From positions 124,001-188,000 of the forward strand of contig JAUHXC010000007.1 in the NCBI GenBank assembly GCA_030427205.1: a DNA stretch of 64,000 nucleotides, read 5' to 3'. The notes under the pieces were generated by a model that was not told the DNA's origin, searched no databases, and saw only the letters and a list, made by a program, of their open reading frames with translations. The translations under genes and the position numbers were made by a program. This DNA comes from a bacterium. Lineage in GTDB: Bacteria > Myxococcota_A > Bradymonadia > UBA7976 > UBA1532. This document shows positions 26,901 through 35,561 of this stretch, piece by piece. How positions within the stretch are numbered: position 1 is the stretch's first letter; the number at the start of each line of letters is the position of its first letter.

Positions 26901-28382
26901 ATGCACCGCGCACGCACCGCCGTTGCCGTCATCTTCTGCGCCCTCGCCGGGCTCATCGTCCTGCCCGCGGGCGTCAACGCTCGCGCGCCGGGCGTCAAGA
27001 CTCTGACCGATGTCGGCTTCACCGCCGCCGCCGATCACATCGAGTTCAGCCTGCGCGCCGATCCCCCGCTGAGCGCCGACGCGATCAGCGCCCGCCGCGA
27101 CGGCCGGGTCTTGATGATCCGCATCGACGACGCCCGCGCCGACCGCCGCTGGCTCGAGACCGAAGACCCGCTGATCAAGCGCACGCTGCTGCACCCCTCG
27201 CGCAAGTACGCGCCGGCCGCCGTCGTGCGGACCCGGCTGACGCGCACGGTCAGCCCGGCGATGCTCGAGAACATCCGGGTGCGGGTCGAGGGCGACGCGG
27301 TCATCGTCGCCGTGCCGCGCAGCGCGCAGGTCGCCCGCCGCTGGGCCCGCAGCCCCGCGGTCGCCGCCGCGCCGGCCCCCGCCGCCGCGCCGTCCGAGGA
27401 GGCGCCCGCCGGGGCCATCAAGCTGACCTTCGCCGCGCCGGGTGCCGCGCCAACTGCCGCCGCGCCGACCGCCACGCCGACCGCGCCCATGCTGCTCGCG
27501 GCGCCCGCCGCGCCGGCGGTGCCCCCGGCCATCGCCGCGCCGACCGACGCTGCGCCGACCCCCGTCGAGCCCGCACCCGGTGACGCTGACGAGACCGGCG
27601 CCGACGACGCCCTCGCCGCCGCGCCGCTCGATCCGGCCGACACCCCGCTCGACCTCGGCGAAGAGACCCCGCTCGACCCCCAGCAGCCGCTCACCGCCGG
27701 CATCGCCCAGGCCGCCGGGCCGGGCGTGGGCGCCTTCCTCATGTCGCTGCTCTTCCTCGGCGCCGTCGGCTTCTTGATGTGGCGCAAGATGCGCGGCAAC
27801 CGCATGACCCACAGCGGCCGCCCCATCATCCGGCCCGTCGGCAGCCACATGCTCGGCCCCAAGCAGAGCTTGCTGCTCGTCGACGTCGCCGGCGAGATGG
27901 TGCTGCTCGGCACCACCGACAAGGGCGTGCAGATGCTGACCAAGATCGAAGGCAAGGACGAGCCCGCCGCCGAGCAGGAGGCCGCCGCGGCCCAGGCGCC
28001 CGCCGTCGGCTTCGCCGAGCGCCTCGGGGCGGCGGTCTCCCGGTTCCGCACCGCCGCCGCGCAGCTCGATCGCGGCGCGCGGACCGAGCAGGCCGAGCCC
28101 GACCCCGACGCCCGCATGGCCGCCACCCGGGCCGCCATGGAGCGCGCGATCGAGCGGCGCTACGTCGAGCGCGGGGACGAGCCGCAGGCCGAGGCCGCCG
28201 AAGAGGACGCGCTCGCCGCGCTCGCCGAGCGGGTCGAGGACACCCCCGACATCGACGACCGCCGCCGGGCCCGCACCCGCTTCGCGCCGGTCGAGCCGGC
28301 CCCGACCCGGGCGCCCGCCGGCCCGCCGCTCGACCCCACCGCCGATCTGTTGCGCAAGATCCGCAGCCTGCAGCGCGCCTGA
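26901..28382 (+). CDS. fliO: FliO-like export protein with large periplasmic domain
   Basis: The product is 493 residues, several times the usual FliO length. It has a signal peptide (about 1-28), a beta-rich AMIN-like domain (about 30-150), a long Ala/Pro/Thr linker, one membrane segment (about 274-294), the FliO cytoplasmic core (SHMLGPKQSLLLVDVAGEMV, then LLGTTDKGVQML), and an acidic Ala-rich tail of about 130 residues. FliO helps assemble the FliP ring of the export gate. Position before fliP supports the call. The added domain could tie the export gate to the cell wall. Confidence 0.85.
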   Translation: MHRARTAVAVIFCALAGLIVLPAGVNARAPGVKTLTDVGFTAAADHIEFSLRADPPLSADAISARRDGRVLMIRIDDARADRRWLETEDPLIKRTLLHPSRKYAPAAVVRTRLTRTVSPAMLENIRVRVEGDAVIVAVPRSAQVARRWARSPAVAAAPAPAAAPSEEAPAGAIKLTFAAPGAAPTAAAPTATPTAPMLLAAPAAPAVPPAIAAPTDAAPTPVEPAPGDADETGADDALAAAPLDPADTPLDLGEETPLDPQQPLTAGIAQAAGPGVGAFLMSLLFLGAVGFLMWRKMRGNRMTHSGRPIIRPVGSHMLGPKQSLLLVDVAGEMVLLGTTDKGVQMLTKIEGKDEPAAEQEAAAAQAPAVGFAERLGAAVSRFRTAAAQLDRGARTEQAEPDPDARMAATRAAMERAIERRYVERGDEPQAEAAEEDALAALAERVEDTPDIDDRRRARTRFAPVEPAPTRAPAGPPLDPTADLLRKIRSLQRA

Positions 28383-28426
28383 GGCCCGAGACCCCGTGGC
28401 CCGACAGGGCTGGAGGACCCACTGCG

Positions 28427-29215
28427 ATGAACCGCCGCGTGCTCATCGCGGCCCTCTTCGGGGCCGCTACGCTGCTGATCTGCGCGGGCGCCGCCTGGGG
28501 CCAGCCGGTGCCTTTTGCGCCGCCCGCCGGGCCGCCCGACCCGTTCGCGCTGCCCCAGGTGTCGCTGTCGGTCGGCGGCGAGAGCGGCGATTGGGTCGGC
28601 GTGCTGCGCATCCTGGCGCTGTTGACGGTGATGACCCTCGCGCCGGGCATCCTGCTGACGATGACCAGCTTCACCCGCATCGTCATCGTCTTCTCGTTCT
28701 TGCGTCAGGCCATCGGCACCCAGCAGTCGCCGCCCAACCAGGTGCTCGTCGCGCTCGCGCTCTTCCTCAGCGTCTTCATCATGCAGCCGGTGTGGAGCAA
28801 GGTGCACACCGAGTCGATCCAGCCCTACGTCGCCGGCAGCATCACCCAGGAAGACGCGCTCGACCGCGCGCTGAGCCCCATCCGCGCCTTCATGTTCGAG
28901 CATACCCGGCAGAAGGACCTCGCGCTCTTCATCCAGACCTCGGGCGACGACCGCCCGCGGACCCGGCGCGACGTCAGCACCATGCAGCTCATCCCGGCGT
29001 ATGTGCTCAGCGAGCTGAAGACCGCGTTCCAGATGGGCTTCATGCTCTACATCCCGTTCCTGGTGCTCGACATGGTCGTCGCCTCGATCCTGATGGCGAT
29101 GGGCATGATGATGCTGCCGCCGATCCTGATCTCGCTGCCGTTCAAGGTGATGCTCTTCGTGCTCGTCGACGGGTGGAACCTGCTCGTCGGCAGCCTGGTC
29201 AAGAGCTTCGCGTGA
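28427..29215 (+). CDS. fliP: Flagellar export gate protein FliP
   Basis: The product is 262 residues from ATG 28427. It has a cleaved-type N-terminal signal, typical of FliP, then LTLAPG-like MTLAPGILLTMTSFTRIVIV, FLRQAIGTQQSPPNQVLVAL, and the conserved end PPILISLPFKVMLFVLVDGW. FliP with FliQ and FliR forms the helical core of the export gate in the inner membrane. Confidence 0.98.
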   Translation: MNRRVLIAALFGAATLLICAGAAWGQPVPFAPPAGPPDPFALPQVSLSVGGESGDWVGVLRILALLTVMTLAPGILLTMTSFTRIVIVFSFLRQAIGTQQSPPNQVLVALALFLSVFIMQPVWSKVHTESIQPYVAGSITQEDALDRALSPIRAFMFEHTRQKDLALFIQTSGDDRPRTRRDVSTMQLIPAYVLSELKTAFQMGFMLYIPFLVLDMVVASILMAMGMMMLPPILISLPFKVMLFVLVDGWNLLVGSLVKSFA

Positions 29216-29249
29216 TGCGCCCCCTCACCCCGTCGCCGGAGAGCCGCCG

Positions 29250-29519
29250 ATGACCAGCGGATTCGTCATCACCTTCTTCACCGAGGCCATCACCGTCGCC
29301 GCGATGCTCTCGCTGCCCGCGCTGATGCTGGGGCTCGTCGTCGGTCTGCTGGTCTCGATCTTCCAGGCCGTCACCCAGATCCAGGAGCAGACGCTGGCGC
29401 TCATCCCCAAGATCATCGCCATCGTCGGCGCGCTGCTCATCTTCGGCAGCTGGATGCTGACCCATCTGGTCAACTACACCACCCGGGTCTTCGACCAGCT
29501 GCCCGGCGTCGCCGGTTAG
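29250..29519 (+). CDS. fliQ: Flagellar export gate protein FliQ
   Basis: The product is 89 residues with two membrane helices joined by the conserved loop GLLVSIFQAVTQIQEQTLAL. It is a subunit of the FliPQR export gate. It lies between fliP and fliR. Confidence 0.97.
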   Translation: MTSGFVITFFTEAITVAAMLSLPALMLGLVVGLLVSIFQAVTQIQEQTLALIPKIIAIVGALLIFGSWMLTHLVNYTTRVFDQLPGVAG

Positions 29520-29537
29520 CCGAAGCGCCGCCGCGCC

Positions 29538-30338
29538 GTGATCAACCTGCTCGACGCCGAGGCTGTCTTTGCGGTCCTCGGCCCGTTCGCCATGGCGTTC
29601 ACGCTGGTGCTCGCGCGGGTCGTCGGGTTGATGGCCACCACGCCGCTCTTGTCGAGCCCGCTCATCCCCAACCCGATCAAGGCCGCGCTCGCCGGCGTGC
29701 TGGCGGTCTTCGTCACCTTCAAGCTGCACCCCGCGCCGCCCGCGGTCGACCTCAACGCCCTCAGCCTCGCCGGCGTGCTGCTCGGCGAGCTGATCATCGG
29801 CGCGGTCATGGGCCTCGCGGTGACCGTCGCCTTCGGCGCGCTGCACTTCTGCGGGCAGATGATCGGCATCCAGATGGGCTTCGCGGTGGCCAACGTCGTC
29901 GACCCGTCGACGTTTCAGCAGGTCGGCGTCATCGCCCAGGTGCTCAACCTGCTCGGCATCATGCTCTTCCTCGTCTTCGACGGGCACCTGCTCATCCTGC
30001 GGGCCTTCTTCGAGAGCTATGGCATCGTGCCGCTCGCCATGACCGACCCGCAGGTGGGGGCGATCATCGACGAGATCATCCGCCAGAGCGGCCACCTCTT
30101 CGAGACCGGCCTGCGCATCGCCCTGCCCGTCGTCTGCGTCGTGCTGCTGGTCAACGTGGGCCTGGCGACCATCGCCCGCACCGTGCCGCAGGTGAACATC
30201 TTCGTCATCGGTTTCCTGGTCACCATCAGCCTGGGCCTGCTCGTGCTCGGCTTCTCGGTGCCGGCCACCGCCATCGTCTTCGAGAAGGTCATCGAAGACG
30301 CGATCCGCGGATCGATCCGCGTCACCAAGATGTTCTGA
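29538..30338 (+). CDS. fliR: Flagellar export gate protein FliR
   Basis: The product is 266 residues and mostly hydrophobic, with about six membrane helices. The family marks PLLSSPLIPNPIKAALAGVL and GQMIGIQMGFAVANVVDPST are present. Start is GTG 29538, 18 bases after the fliQ stop. FliR is usually followed at once by flhB; here 1345 bases of partly decayed sequence lie between them. Confidence 0.96.
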   Translation: MINLLDAEAVFAVLGPFAMAFTLVLARVVGLMATTPLLSSPLIPNPIKAALAGVLAVFVTFKLHPAPPAVDLNALSLAGVLLGELIIGAVMGLAVTVAFGALHFCGQMIGIQMGFAVANVVDPSTFQQVGVIAQVLNLLGIMLFLVFDGHLLILRAFFESYGIVPLAMTDPQVGAIIDEIIRQSGHLFETGLRIALPVVCVVLLVNVGLATIARTVPQVNIFVIGFLVTISLGLLVLGFSVPATAIVFEKVIEDAIRGSIRVTKMF

Positions 30339-30574
30339 TCGCGCAACCGCGCTCTGCCCGACCGCCGACTCTCCCTTTCGCTTCGCACCGTTCACCTGCC
30401 CGACGCACCGCGTCGAGTGCGGATTCGTGCAGTTGATGAACAGCATGATATCTCTATGGTATTGGCCTCTGTGCGTAAGTGTGGACCAATGTTTGTGGTT
30501 CGGTGTTTATTGTGGTGCTTGGGTGCTATAAATTGCTTTTCACGAAGGGGGCGCCGAGAAGACAGGAGGCGAGT
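30339..30574 (+). other. AT-rich segment after fliR
   Basis: Bases from about 30420 to 30550 are clearly richer in A and T than the rest of the window (runs such as TGATATCTCTATGGTATTGG). No gene is coded here. It contains the promoter of the broken gene at 30575. Base composition and lack of coding content suggest transferred or decaying DNA. Confidence 0.6.
30524..30532 (+). promoter_or_regulatory. Extended -10 promoter of a broken gene
   Basis: TGCTATAAA fits an extended -10 element (TG-n-TATAAA), about 45 bases before the ATG at 30575, with an AT-rich upstream region. No good -35 is seen, as is common for extended -10 promoters. A strong AGGAGG Shine-Dalgarno lies at 30564-30569. Confidence 0.5.
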
Positions 30575-30712
30575 ATGAAGGCACCATCTCTGCTCTGGGC
30601 CGGTCTGCGACGAAGGCGACGACGACTGCGATGGCCAGATCGACGTGCAGATCGCCGACGACCGCTTCGGGCTCTGCGAGGGGCTGGAGCTGCGTACCGG
30701 CCGGGCTGTAGC
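30575..30712 (+). pseudogene. Remnant of a secreted MopE-repeat protein
   Basis: The ATG at 30575 has an ideal ribosome-binding site and codes for the start of a signal peptide (MKAPSLLWAGL). The frame then turns into Arg-rich nonsense and ends at 30781. In the neighbouring frame the same DNA (about 30605-30700) reads CDEGDDDCDGQID, the calcium/copper-binding MopE-type repeat found in full at 56.8-57.5 kb. A deletion and frameshift have therefore joined a truncated signal sequence to an internal repeat. Only about 30 residues of the original gene remain recognisable. Confidence 0.7.
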
Positions 30713-30892
30713 GCGTGGGGGCGCGATGGCCCTATATCGAGGCGCCCGGCCGCAGAGTCGAGATCACGCGCCCGCTCTTGATCGAACAGGAGGCCCGGCT
30801 GCTCGACTGGGTCGCCGCGGTGGGTGACGCCCGCGCGATTCTGGACCGCTGGCAGGCGGAGGAGCCCGCCGCCGCCTACTCACCGAGCCGCC
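30713..30892 (+). pseudogene. Orphan coding fragment of unknown origin
   Basis: The frame starting near 30715 gives about 58 residues of protein-like sequence (WPYIEAPGRRVEITRPLLIE, then ARLLDWVAAVGDARAILDRW), after which it runs into the antisense of the VOC gene. There is no ribosome-binding site and no start signal. It looks like the C-terminal end of a lost gene; the family was not recognised. Confidence 0.45.
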
Positions 30893-31303
30893 TCAGCGCG
30901 GCGGCACCCGCGGCGCGTCGAGCGGCTTGGCGAAGGCGAGCAGGTGGCCGTCGAGATCGCGGCAATAGGCCACCAGATGCCCCCAGTCGCGGTCCGCCGG
31001 CGGACCGAGCGCGCGCCCGCCGGCCCCCGCCGCCCGCGCCTGCCACGCGCTCGGATCGGGCACCTCGAGATACAGCTCCGACCGTGGCTGATGCCCGGCC
31101 TCGGTCGGATCGACCGCGCCGCTCAGGATCCGCGAGATACCGGATTCGGGCATCAGCCCCAGCACGCAGCGCGGCCCCAGCTCGAACGCGGTCATGCCGG
31201 GCACGTCGAGCGTCGGCTCGGCGCGCAGCACCTGGCGGTAGAACGCGGCGCTGGCCGCCTGATCGCGCACGAACAGGATGAAGTGGCTCTTGTCGATCGG
31301 CAT
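30893..31303 (-). CDS. VOC-family (glyoxalase/bleomycin-resistance-like) protein
   Basis: The product is 136 residues, one VOC unit of paired beta-alpha-beta-beta-beta modules. It starts MPIDKSHFILFVRDQAASAA and ends GHLVAYCRDLDGHLLAFAKP, with likely metal or substrate positions at the N-terminal His, the Glu of SELYLEVPD, and the late His. The family includes lyases, dioxygenases and drug-binding proteins; the substrate cannot be told. An AGGA ribosome-binding site precedes the ATG at 31303. It lies antisense to and within the decayed segment between fliR and flhB but is itself intact. Confidence 0.85.
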   Translation of the reverse strand: MPIDKSHFILFVRDQAASAAFYRQVLRAEPTLDVPGMTAFELGPRCVLGLMPESGISRILSGAVDPTEAGHQPRSELYLEVPDPSAWQARAAGAGGRALGPPADRDWGHLVAYCRDLDGHLLAFAKPLDAPRVPPR

Positions 31304-31683
31304 GGGCGCATCCTGCGGCAGCGGGGGCCGGTGATCAATCGGCTCGCGCCGCCCCGGCGGCGCTGGTCAGCGGCGCTGGTCAGTATCGGGGCGCAGGCGT
31401 CGAGCGCGGGCAGCGCCTCCGAGAGGCCGATGCGCTCGCGCTCGTCGCGGGCGTAGGCCGAGAGGTCGTGCACCCGCCGGGCGACGTGATCACCGCGTCG
31501 TCGATGGAGAGGCGATAGAGCGCCTCTGCCTCGCGCAGCTGCCTCACAGCTCGGCGTCGTCGACCATGGTCCGCTCCCCGTTCTACGCGCATGGGGCAAG
31601 ATGTCCCACACCCGAACCATCGCTCAGTCTCGTCGTCGGCGAAGGCTCGACGTACGGCCCGCGGCTTGCAGTCGTGGCGGGCC
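31304..31683 (-). pseudogene. Decayed gene fragments before flhB
   Basis: The minus strand at about 31360-31567 carries protein-like pieces in different frames: MVDDAEL, LREAEALYRLSIDDAVI, and RVHDLSAYARDERERIGLSE followed by ALPALDACAPIL. They read as one gene broken by at least two frameshifts or a stop. The family was not recognised. No promoter for flhB was identified in this stretch. Confidence 0.5.
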
Positions 31684-32835
31684 ATGGCCGACGACTCCGC
31701 AGAGAGAACAGAGCCCGCGTCAGAGAAACGGCGCGAAGAGTTCCGTGAACGGGGCGAGATCGCCCGCTCGCGCGACATCGTCTCGGTGGCGATCCTGTTC
31801 TCCGGCCTGGCCTACTTCTACTTCCTCGGCGGCTGGCTCTTCGAAGGCCTCGGGCGCTTCGTCGTGCAGTTCATGACGATGCGCCCGCAGCTCGAGATGA
31901 CCCCCGGATCGATCGAGCGGCTGGGCACCGAGAGCGTCATCGAGATGGCGCTCATCATCGGACCGCTGGCGGCGATGGTCATCGCGGTGAGCGTGCTCGG
32001 CTCGGTGGCGCAGGTGGGCTTCCTCTTCACCGCCAAGCCGCTCGAGCCCGACCTCAAGCGGATCAACATCTTCAGCGAGAAGCTGTTCACCACGTTTTTC
32101 AACAAGCAGGCCTTCGGCAATCTCGTCGGCAGCCTGGCCAAGATCGCCGTGGTCATCGTGGTCATCTGGATCACGCTGGCCGGCGAGGGCGGAAAGGTGC
32201 GGGCCCTGTCGACCCTGCCGCTCTTCGAGGGCGTCAGCTACCTGCTCGGCCGCTGCCTGCTGCTCGTCTTCAACGTCTCGCTGGTGCTCATCCTCGTCGC
32301 CGCCGCCGACTACGCGTGGCAGAAGTACGTGATGGAAGAGAAGATGAAGATGACCAAGCAGGAGGTCAAAGACGAGCACAAGGAGATCGAGGGCAACCCG
32401 CAGCAGAAGGGCGCCATGCGGCGGCGGGCGATGGACATCGCCAACCAGCGCATGATGCAGGCGGTGCCCGAGGCCGACGTCATCGTCAACAACCCGACCC
32501 ACATCTCGGTGGCCCTGCGCTATCAGCGGGGGCGGGACGCGGCGCCGATCGTGCTCGCCAAGGGCGCCGACATCATGGCCCTGCGCATCCGGCGCATCGC
32601 CAAGGCCCACGACGTGCCGATGGTGGAGAACGTTCCATTGGCACGGGGATTGTACAAACACGTCAAAGTGGGCCGCCCGGTGCCGTCGAAGTTCTACCGG
32701 GCGGTGGCCGAGGTGCTGGCCTACGTCTACCGCCTCCGCCAGAAGCAGCAGTTCACCCGGGGGGTGAGCCGCCGCCCGCAGCGTGACGCGGTGACCACCT
32801 CCATCGGCCGTGGCGGCCGCAGCAGCAGGCTCTGA
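31684..32835 (+). CDS. flhB: Flagellar export switch protein FlhB
   Basis: The product is 383 residues from ATG 31684, which gives the usual FlhB start MADDSAERTEPASEKRREEF; the frame continues upstream only into non-FlhB sequence. Four membrane helices precede a cytoplasmic domain with the autocleavage site NPTH (VNNPTHISVALRY, about residue 272). FlhB switches export from hook to filament substrates when FliK signals. It is separated from fliR by a decayed segment. Confidence 0.97.
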   Translation: MADDSAERTEPASEKRREEFRERGEIARSRDIVSVAILFSGLAYFYFLGGWLFEGLGRFVVQFMTMRPQLEMTPGSIERLGTESVIEMALIIGPLAAMVIAVSVLGSVAQVGFLFTAKPLEPDLKRINIFSEKLFTTFFNKQAFGNLVGSLAKIAVVIVVIWITLAGEGGKVRALSTLPLFEGVSYLLGRCLLLVFNVSLVLILVAAADYAWQKYVMEEKMKMTKQEVKDEHKEIEGNPQQKGAMRRRAMDIANQRMMQAVPEADVIVNNPTHISVALRYQRGRDAAPIVLAKGADIMALRIRRIAKAHDVPMVENVPLARGLYKHVKVGRPVPSKFYRAVAEVLAYVYRLRQKQQFTRGVSRRPQRDAVTTSIGRGGRSSRL

Positions 32836-32846
32836 GAGCGCAGGCG

Positions 32847-35027
32847 ATGCAGAAGATCTCCGAGTACCGCAGCCTCATCTTCACCGGCGCCGTCGTCGGG
32901 CTGCTGTTGCTGATGGTGCTGCCCATCCCGACCTTCCTGCTCGACATCCTGCTCGCGCTGAACATCGCGCTGGCGATGACGGTGCTGGTGGTGTCGCTCT
33001 ACATGAAGCAGCCGCTGGAGTTCAGCTCGTTCCCGGCCATGCTGCTCGTCGCCACCCTCTTTCGGCTGACGCTCAACATCGCCTCGACGCGGCTGATTCT
33101 GCTCAAAGGCGGCGACGGGCCCGAGGCCGCCGGCTCGATCATCGCGACGTTCGGCAACTTCGTCGTCGGCGGCAATTACGTCGTCGGCATCATCGTCTTC
33201 GTCATCCTGGTCATCATCAACTTCGTCGTCATCACCAAGGGGTCGGGCCGTATCGCCGAGGTCGGCGCCCGCTTCACCCTCGACGCGATGCCCGGCAAGC
33301 AGATGGCGATCGACGCCGACCTCAACGCCGGCCTCATCGACGAGGCGGCCGCCCGCGCGCGGCGCGAGAAGATCGAGCAGGAAGCCGACTTCTACGGCGC
33401 GATGGACGGCGCCTCGAAGTTCGTGCGCGGCGACGCCATCGCCGGCATCCTCATCACCGCGATCAACATCCTCGGCGGCTTCGTCATCGGCATGACCCAA
33501 TACGGCATGCCCGCGGCGGACGCGGCGGCGACCTACACCATCCTCACCGTCGGCGACGGCCTCGTCAGCCAGATCCCGGCGCTGGTCATCTCGACCGCCG
33601 CTGGCATCATCGTCTCGCGGGCCGCCGGCTCGAGCGACCTGGGCTCGCAGCTCGTCGAGCAGCTGTTCTCGGCCAAGCGGGTGCTCTACATCGTCGCGGC
33701 GATCCTCATCGGCTTCGGCCTGCTGCCCGGCATGCCGCTGCTCGTCTTCTGGGGCATCGCCGGGGTCATGATCATGGCCGGGCGCTCGGGCGACGCCGAG
33801 GACGAGGCCGAGGGCGAAGAGGGCAAGACGGTCACCAAGGTCGACCCCGAGACGGGCGAAGAGACCACGGTGCACCTCAGCAGCGACGGCCAGGAGCAGC
33901 CGGCCGGCGACAACCGCGAGACCGAGAAGATCGAGAGCCTGCTGCCTATCGATCTGCTGGAGCTGGAGGTGGGCTATGGCCTCATCCCGTTGGTGGACCG
34001 GACCCAGAACGGCGAACTGCTCGACCGCATCCAGTCCATCCGCCGGCAGTTCGCCAGCCAGATGGGCATCATCGTGCCGCCGATCCACATCCGCGACAAC
34101 CTGCAGCTGCCGCCCGGCGGCTACTCGGTGCTGATCAAGGGCGTCGAGATCGCCGACGGACACCTGATGCCCGAGCGGTTCATGGCGATGAACCCGGGCG
34201 AGGTGGTCGATACGGTGCCGGGGGTCGAGACCACCGAGCCGGCGTTCGGCCTGCCCGCGATCTGGATCGACGAGGCGCGCAAGGACGAAGCCGAGCAGCT
34301 CGGCTACACCGTCGTCGACTGCGCGACGGTGGTCGCGACGCACCTCAGCGAGGTGCTCAAGGAGAACGCGCACGAGCTGCTCGGCCGCCAGGAGCTGCAG
34401 GAGCTCATCGAGGTGTTCGCCAAGCGCTCGCCGAAGATGGTCGAAGACCTGATCCCCGAGAAGGTGAAGGTCGACGAGATCCTCAAGGTGATGAAGAACC
34501 TGCTCAAGGAGCAGCTCAGCGTGCGCGACATGCGCACCATCCTCGAAGCCATCGCCGACCACGTCTCGCTGACCCGCAACCCGGAGATTTTGACCGAGTT
34601 CTGCCGCCAGCGGCTGGCGCGCTACATCACCAGCCGCATGAAGGCCGAGGACGGGCAGGTGCACGTGCTGACGGTCGACGGCGCGCTCGAAGAGGCGTTC
34701 CGCGGGCAGATTCAGCAGGTGGACGGCGACTTCCACCTGGGCATCGCGCCGCAGCTCGCCGAGCAGTTCCTGGGGCAGCTCGAGCAGCGCATGAACGAGA
34801 TGTCGATGTACGGCTACCTGCCGGTGCTGCTCGTGGCCCCCGAGCTGCGGCGGCCGGTGCGCAACCTGGTGGGGCGGTTCATGCCGCAGCTGATGGTGGT
34901 CTCGCACAAGGAGATCGCGCCCGGCGTTCAGGTGGACGCCGCGGGCGTGGTCGGCGCCGGGCTGGCCGGCGGGCAGCAGGGGCGGCGGCGGGTGCCGGGG
35001 CGGGGGGCGCAGCCGTCGATGGCTTGA
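32847..35027 (+). CDS. flhA: Flagellar export gate protein FlhA
   Basis: The product is 726 residues. Eight or so N-terminal membrane helices carry the FHIPEP signature (ARFTLDAMPGKQMAIDADLN). The acidic linker near 315-355 leads to the cytoplasmic domains SD1-SD4 that form the nonameric ring binding chaperone-substrate pairs. It follows flhB by 11 bases and ends the plus-strand core operon at a terminator. Confidence 0.98.
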   Translation: MQKISEYRSLIFTGAVVGLLLLMVLPIPTFLLDILLALNIALAMTVLVVSLYMKQPLEFSSFPAMLLVATLFRLTLNIASTRLILLKGGDGPEAAGSIIATFGNFVVGGNYVVGIIVFVILVIINFVVITKGSGRIAEVGARFTLDAMPGKQMAIDADLNAGLIDEAAARARREKIEQEADFYGAMDGASKFVRGDAIAGILITAINILGGFVIGMTQYGMPAADAAATYTILTVGDGLVSQIPALVISTAAGIIVSRAAGSSDLGSQLVEQLFSAKRVLYIVAAILIGFGLLPGMPLLVFWGIAGVMIMAGRSGDAEDEAEGEEGKTVTKVDPETGEETTVHLSSDGQEQPAGDNRETEKIESLLPIDLLELEVGYGLIPLVDRTQNGELLDRIQSIRRQFASQMGIIVPPIHIRDNLQLPPGGYSVLIKGVEIADGHLMPERFMAMNPGEVVDTVPGVETTEPAFGLPAIWIDEARKDEAEQLGYTVVDCATVVATHLSEVLKENAHELLGRQELQELIEVFAKRSPKMVEDLIPEKVKVDEILKVMKNLLKEQLSVRDMRTILEAIADHVSLTRNPEILTEFCRQRLARYITSRMKAEDGQVHVLTVDGALEEAFRGQIQQVDGDFHLGIAPQLAEQFLGQLEQRMNEMSMYGYLPVLLVAPELRRPVRNLVGRFMPQLMVVSHKEIAPGVQVDAAGVVGAGLAGGQQGRRRVPGRGAQPSMA

Positions 35028-35045
35028 GGCCACTGCTCAAATACG

Positions 35046-35073
35046 AAAAGGCCACCCGACGGGGTGGCCTTTT
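35046..35073. terminator. Bidirectional terminator between flhA and rpoZ
   Basis: The hairpin AAAAGGCCACCC-GACG-GGGTGGCCTTTT has A and T runs on its two arms, so it can stop transcription from flhA (plus) and rpoZ (minus). Confidence 0.92.
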
Positions 35074-35127
35074 CTGCTTCGAAGCGGACCCTCCGAAGCC
35101 GGGTCGGGCGCAGGGCCCGGCCGACGA

Positions 35128-35454
35128 TCAGATCAGCGGGGTCGCGCTGTCGTCGTCGCCCAGCTCGGGGATGCCGAGCGGGTCGAGGGCCGGGTCGTCG
35201 CCGCCCTGCAGCCGCTCGAGGCGCTGCGAGATCAGCTTGCGCTTGTTCTTGAGCAGCGTCTCCTGAATCGGCTCGCGGAAGCGCACCTTGTCGGCGGCGA
35301 TCTCGCGCAGCGCGGTGACGATGTTCTTGTTCTTGCTGGTCACCAGCGGCTTGGCGCCGCGGTGCAGCTGACGGAACCGCGAGGTGGCCAGGTGAACGAG
35401 GGCGAACTGGTCGTCGACCAGCTCCAGGCAATCTTCGACCGTGACGCGCGCCAC
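35128..35454 (-). CDS. rpoZ: RNA polymerase omega subunit
   Basis: The product is 108 residues. The conserved core is MARVTVEDCLELVDDQFALV, then VTALREIAADKV. Omega promotes assembly of the beta-prime subunit and, in many proteobacteria, response to ppGpp. A GTG start with a GGAGG site six to seven bases upstream fits. The last 30 residues are acidic and variable. It is a housekeeping gene embedded in the flagellar island. Confidence 0.93.
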   Translation of the reverse strand: MARVTVEDCLELVDDQFALVHLATSRFRQLHRGAKPLVTSKNKNIVTALREIAADKVRFREPIQETLLKNKRKLISQRLERLQGGDDPALDPLGIPELGDDDSATPLI

Positions 35455-35496
35455 TGCAGGCCTCCGGAAGGGGTGGTTCGAACTTACGAGTCGCGT

Positions 35497-35525
35497 ATGA
35501 TGCGCCTTGACGGCCTCGATGTCAA
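35497..35525 (-). promoter_or_regulatory. Sigma-70-like promoter of rpoZ
   Basis: On the minus strand, a perfect TTGACA (35525-35520), a 17-base spacer and CATCAT (35502-35497) lie about 40 bases before the GTG of rpoZ. Confidence 0.55.
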
Positions 35526-35561
35526 CGACGGGGCGGCAGCGGTCGGCGTCTTCGAGGTCCG

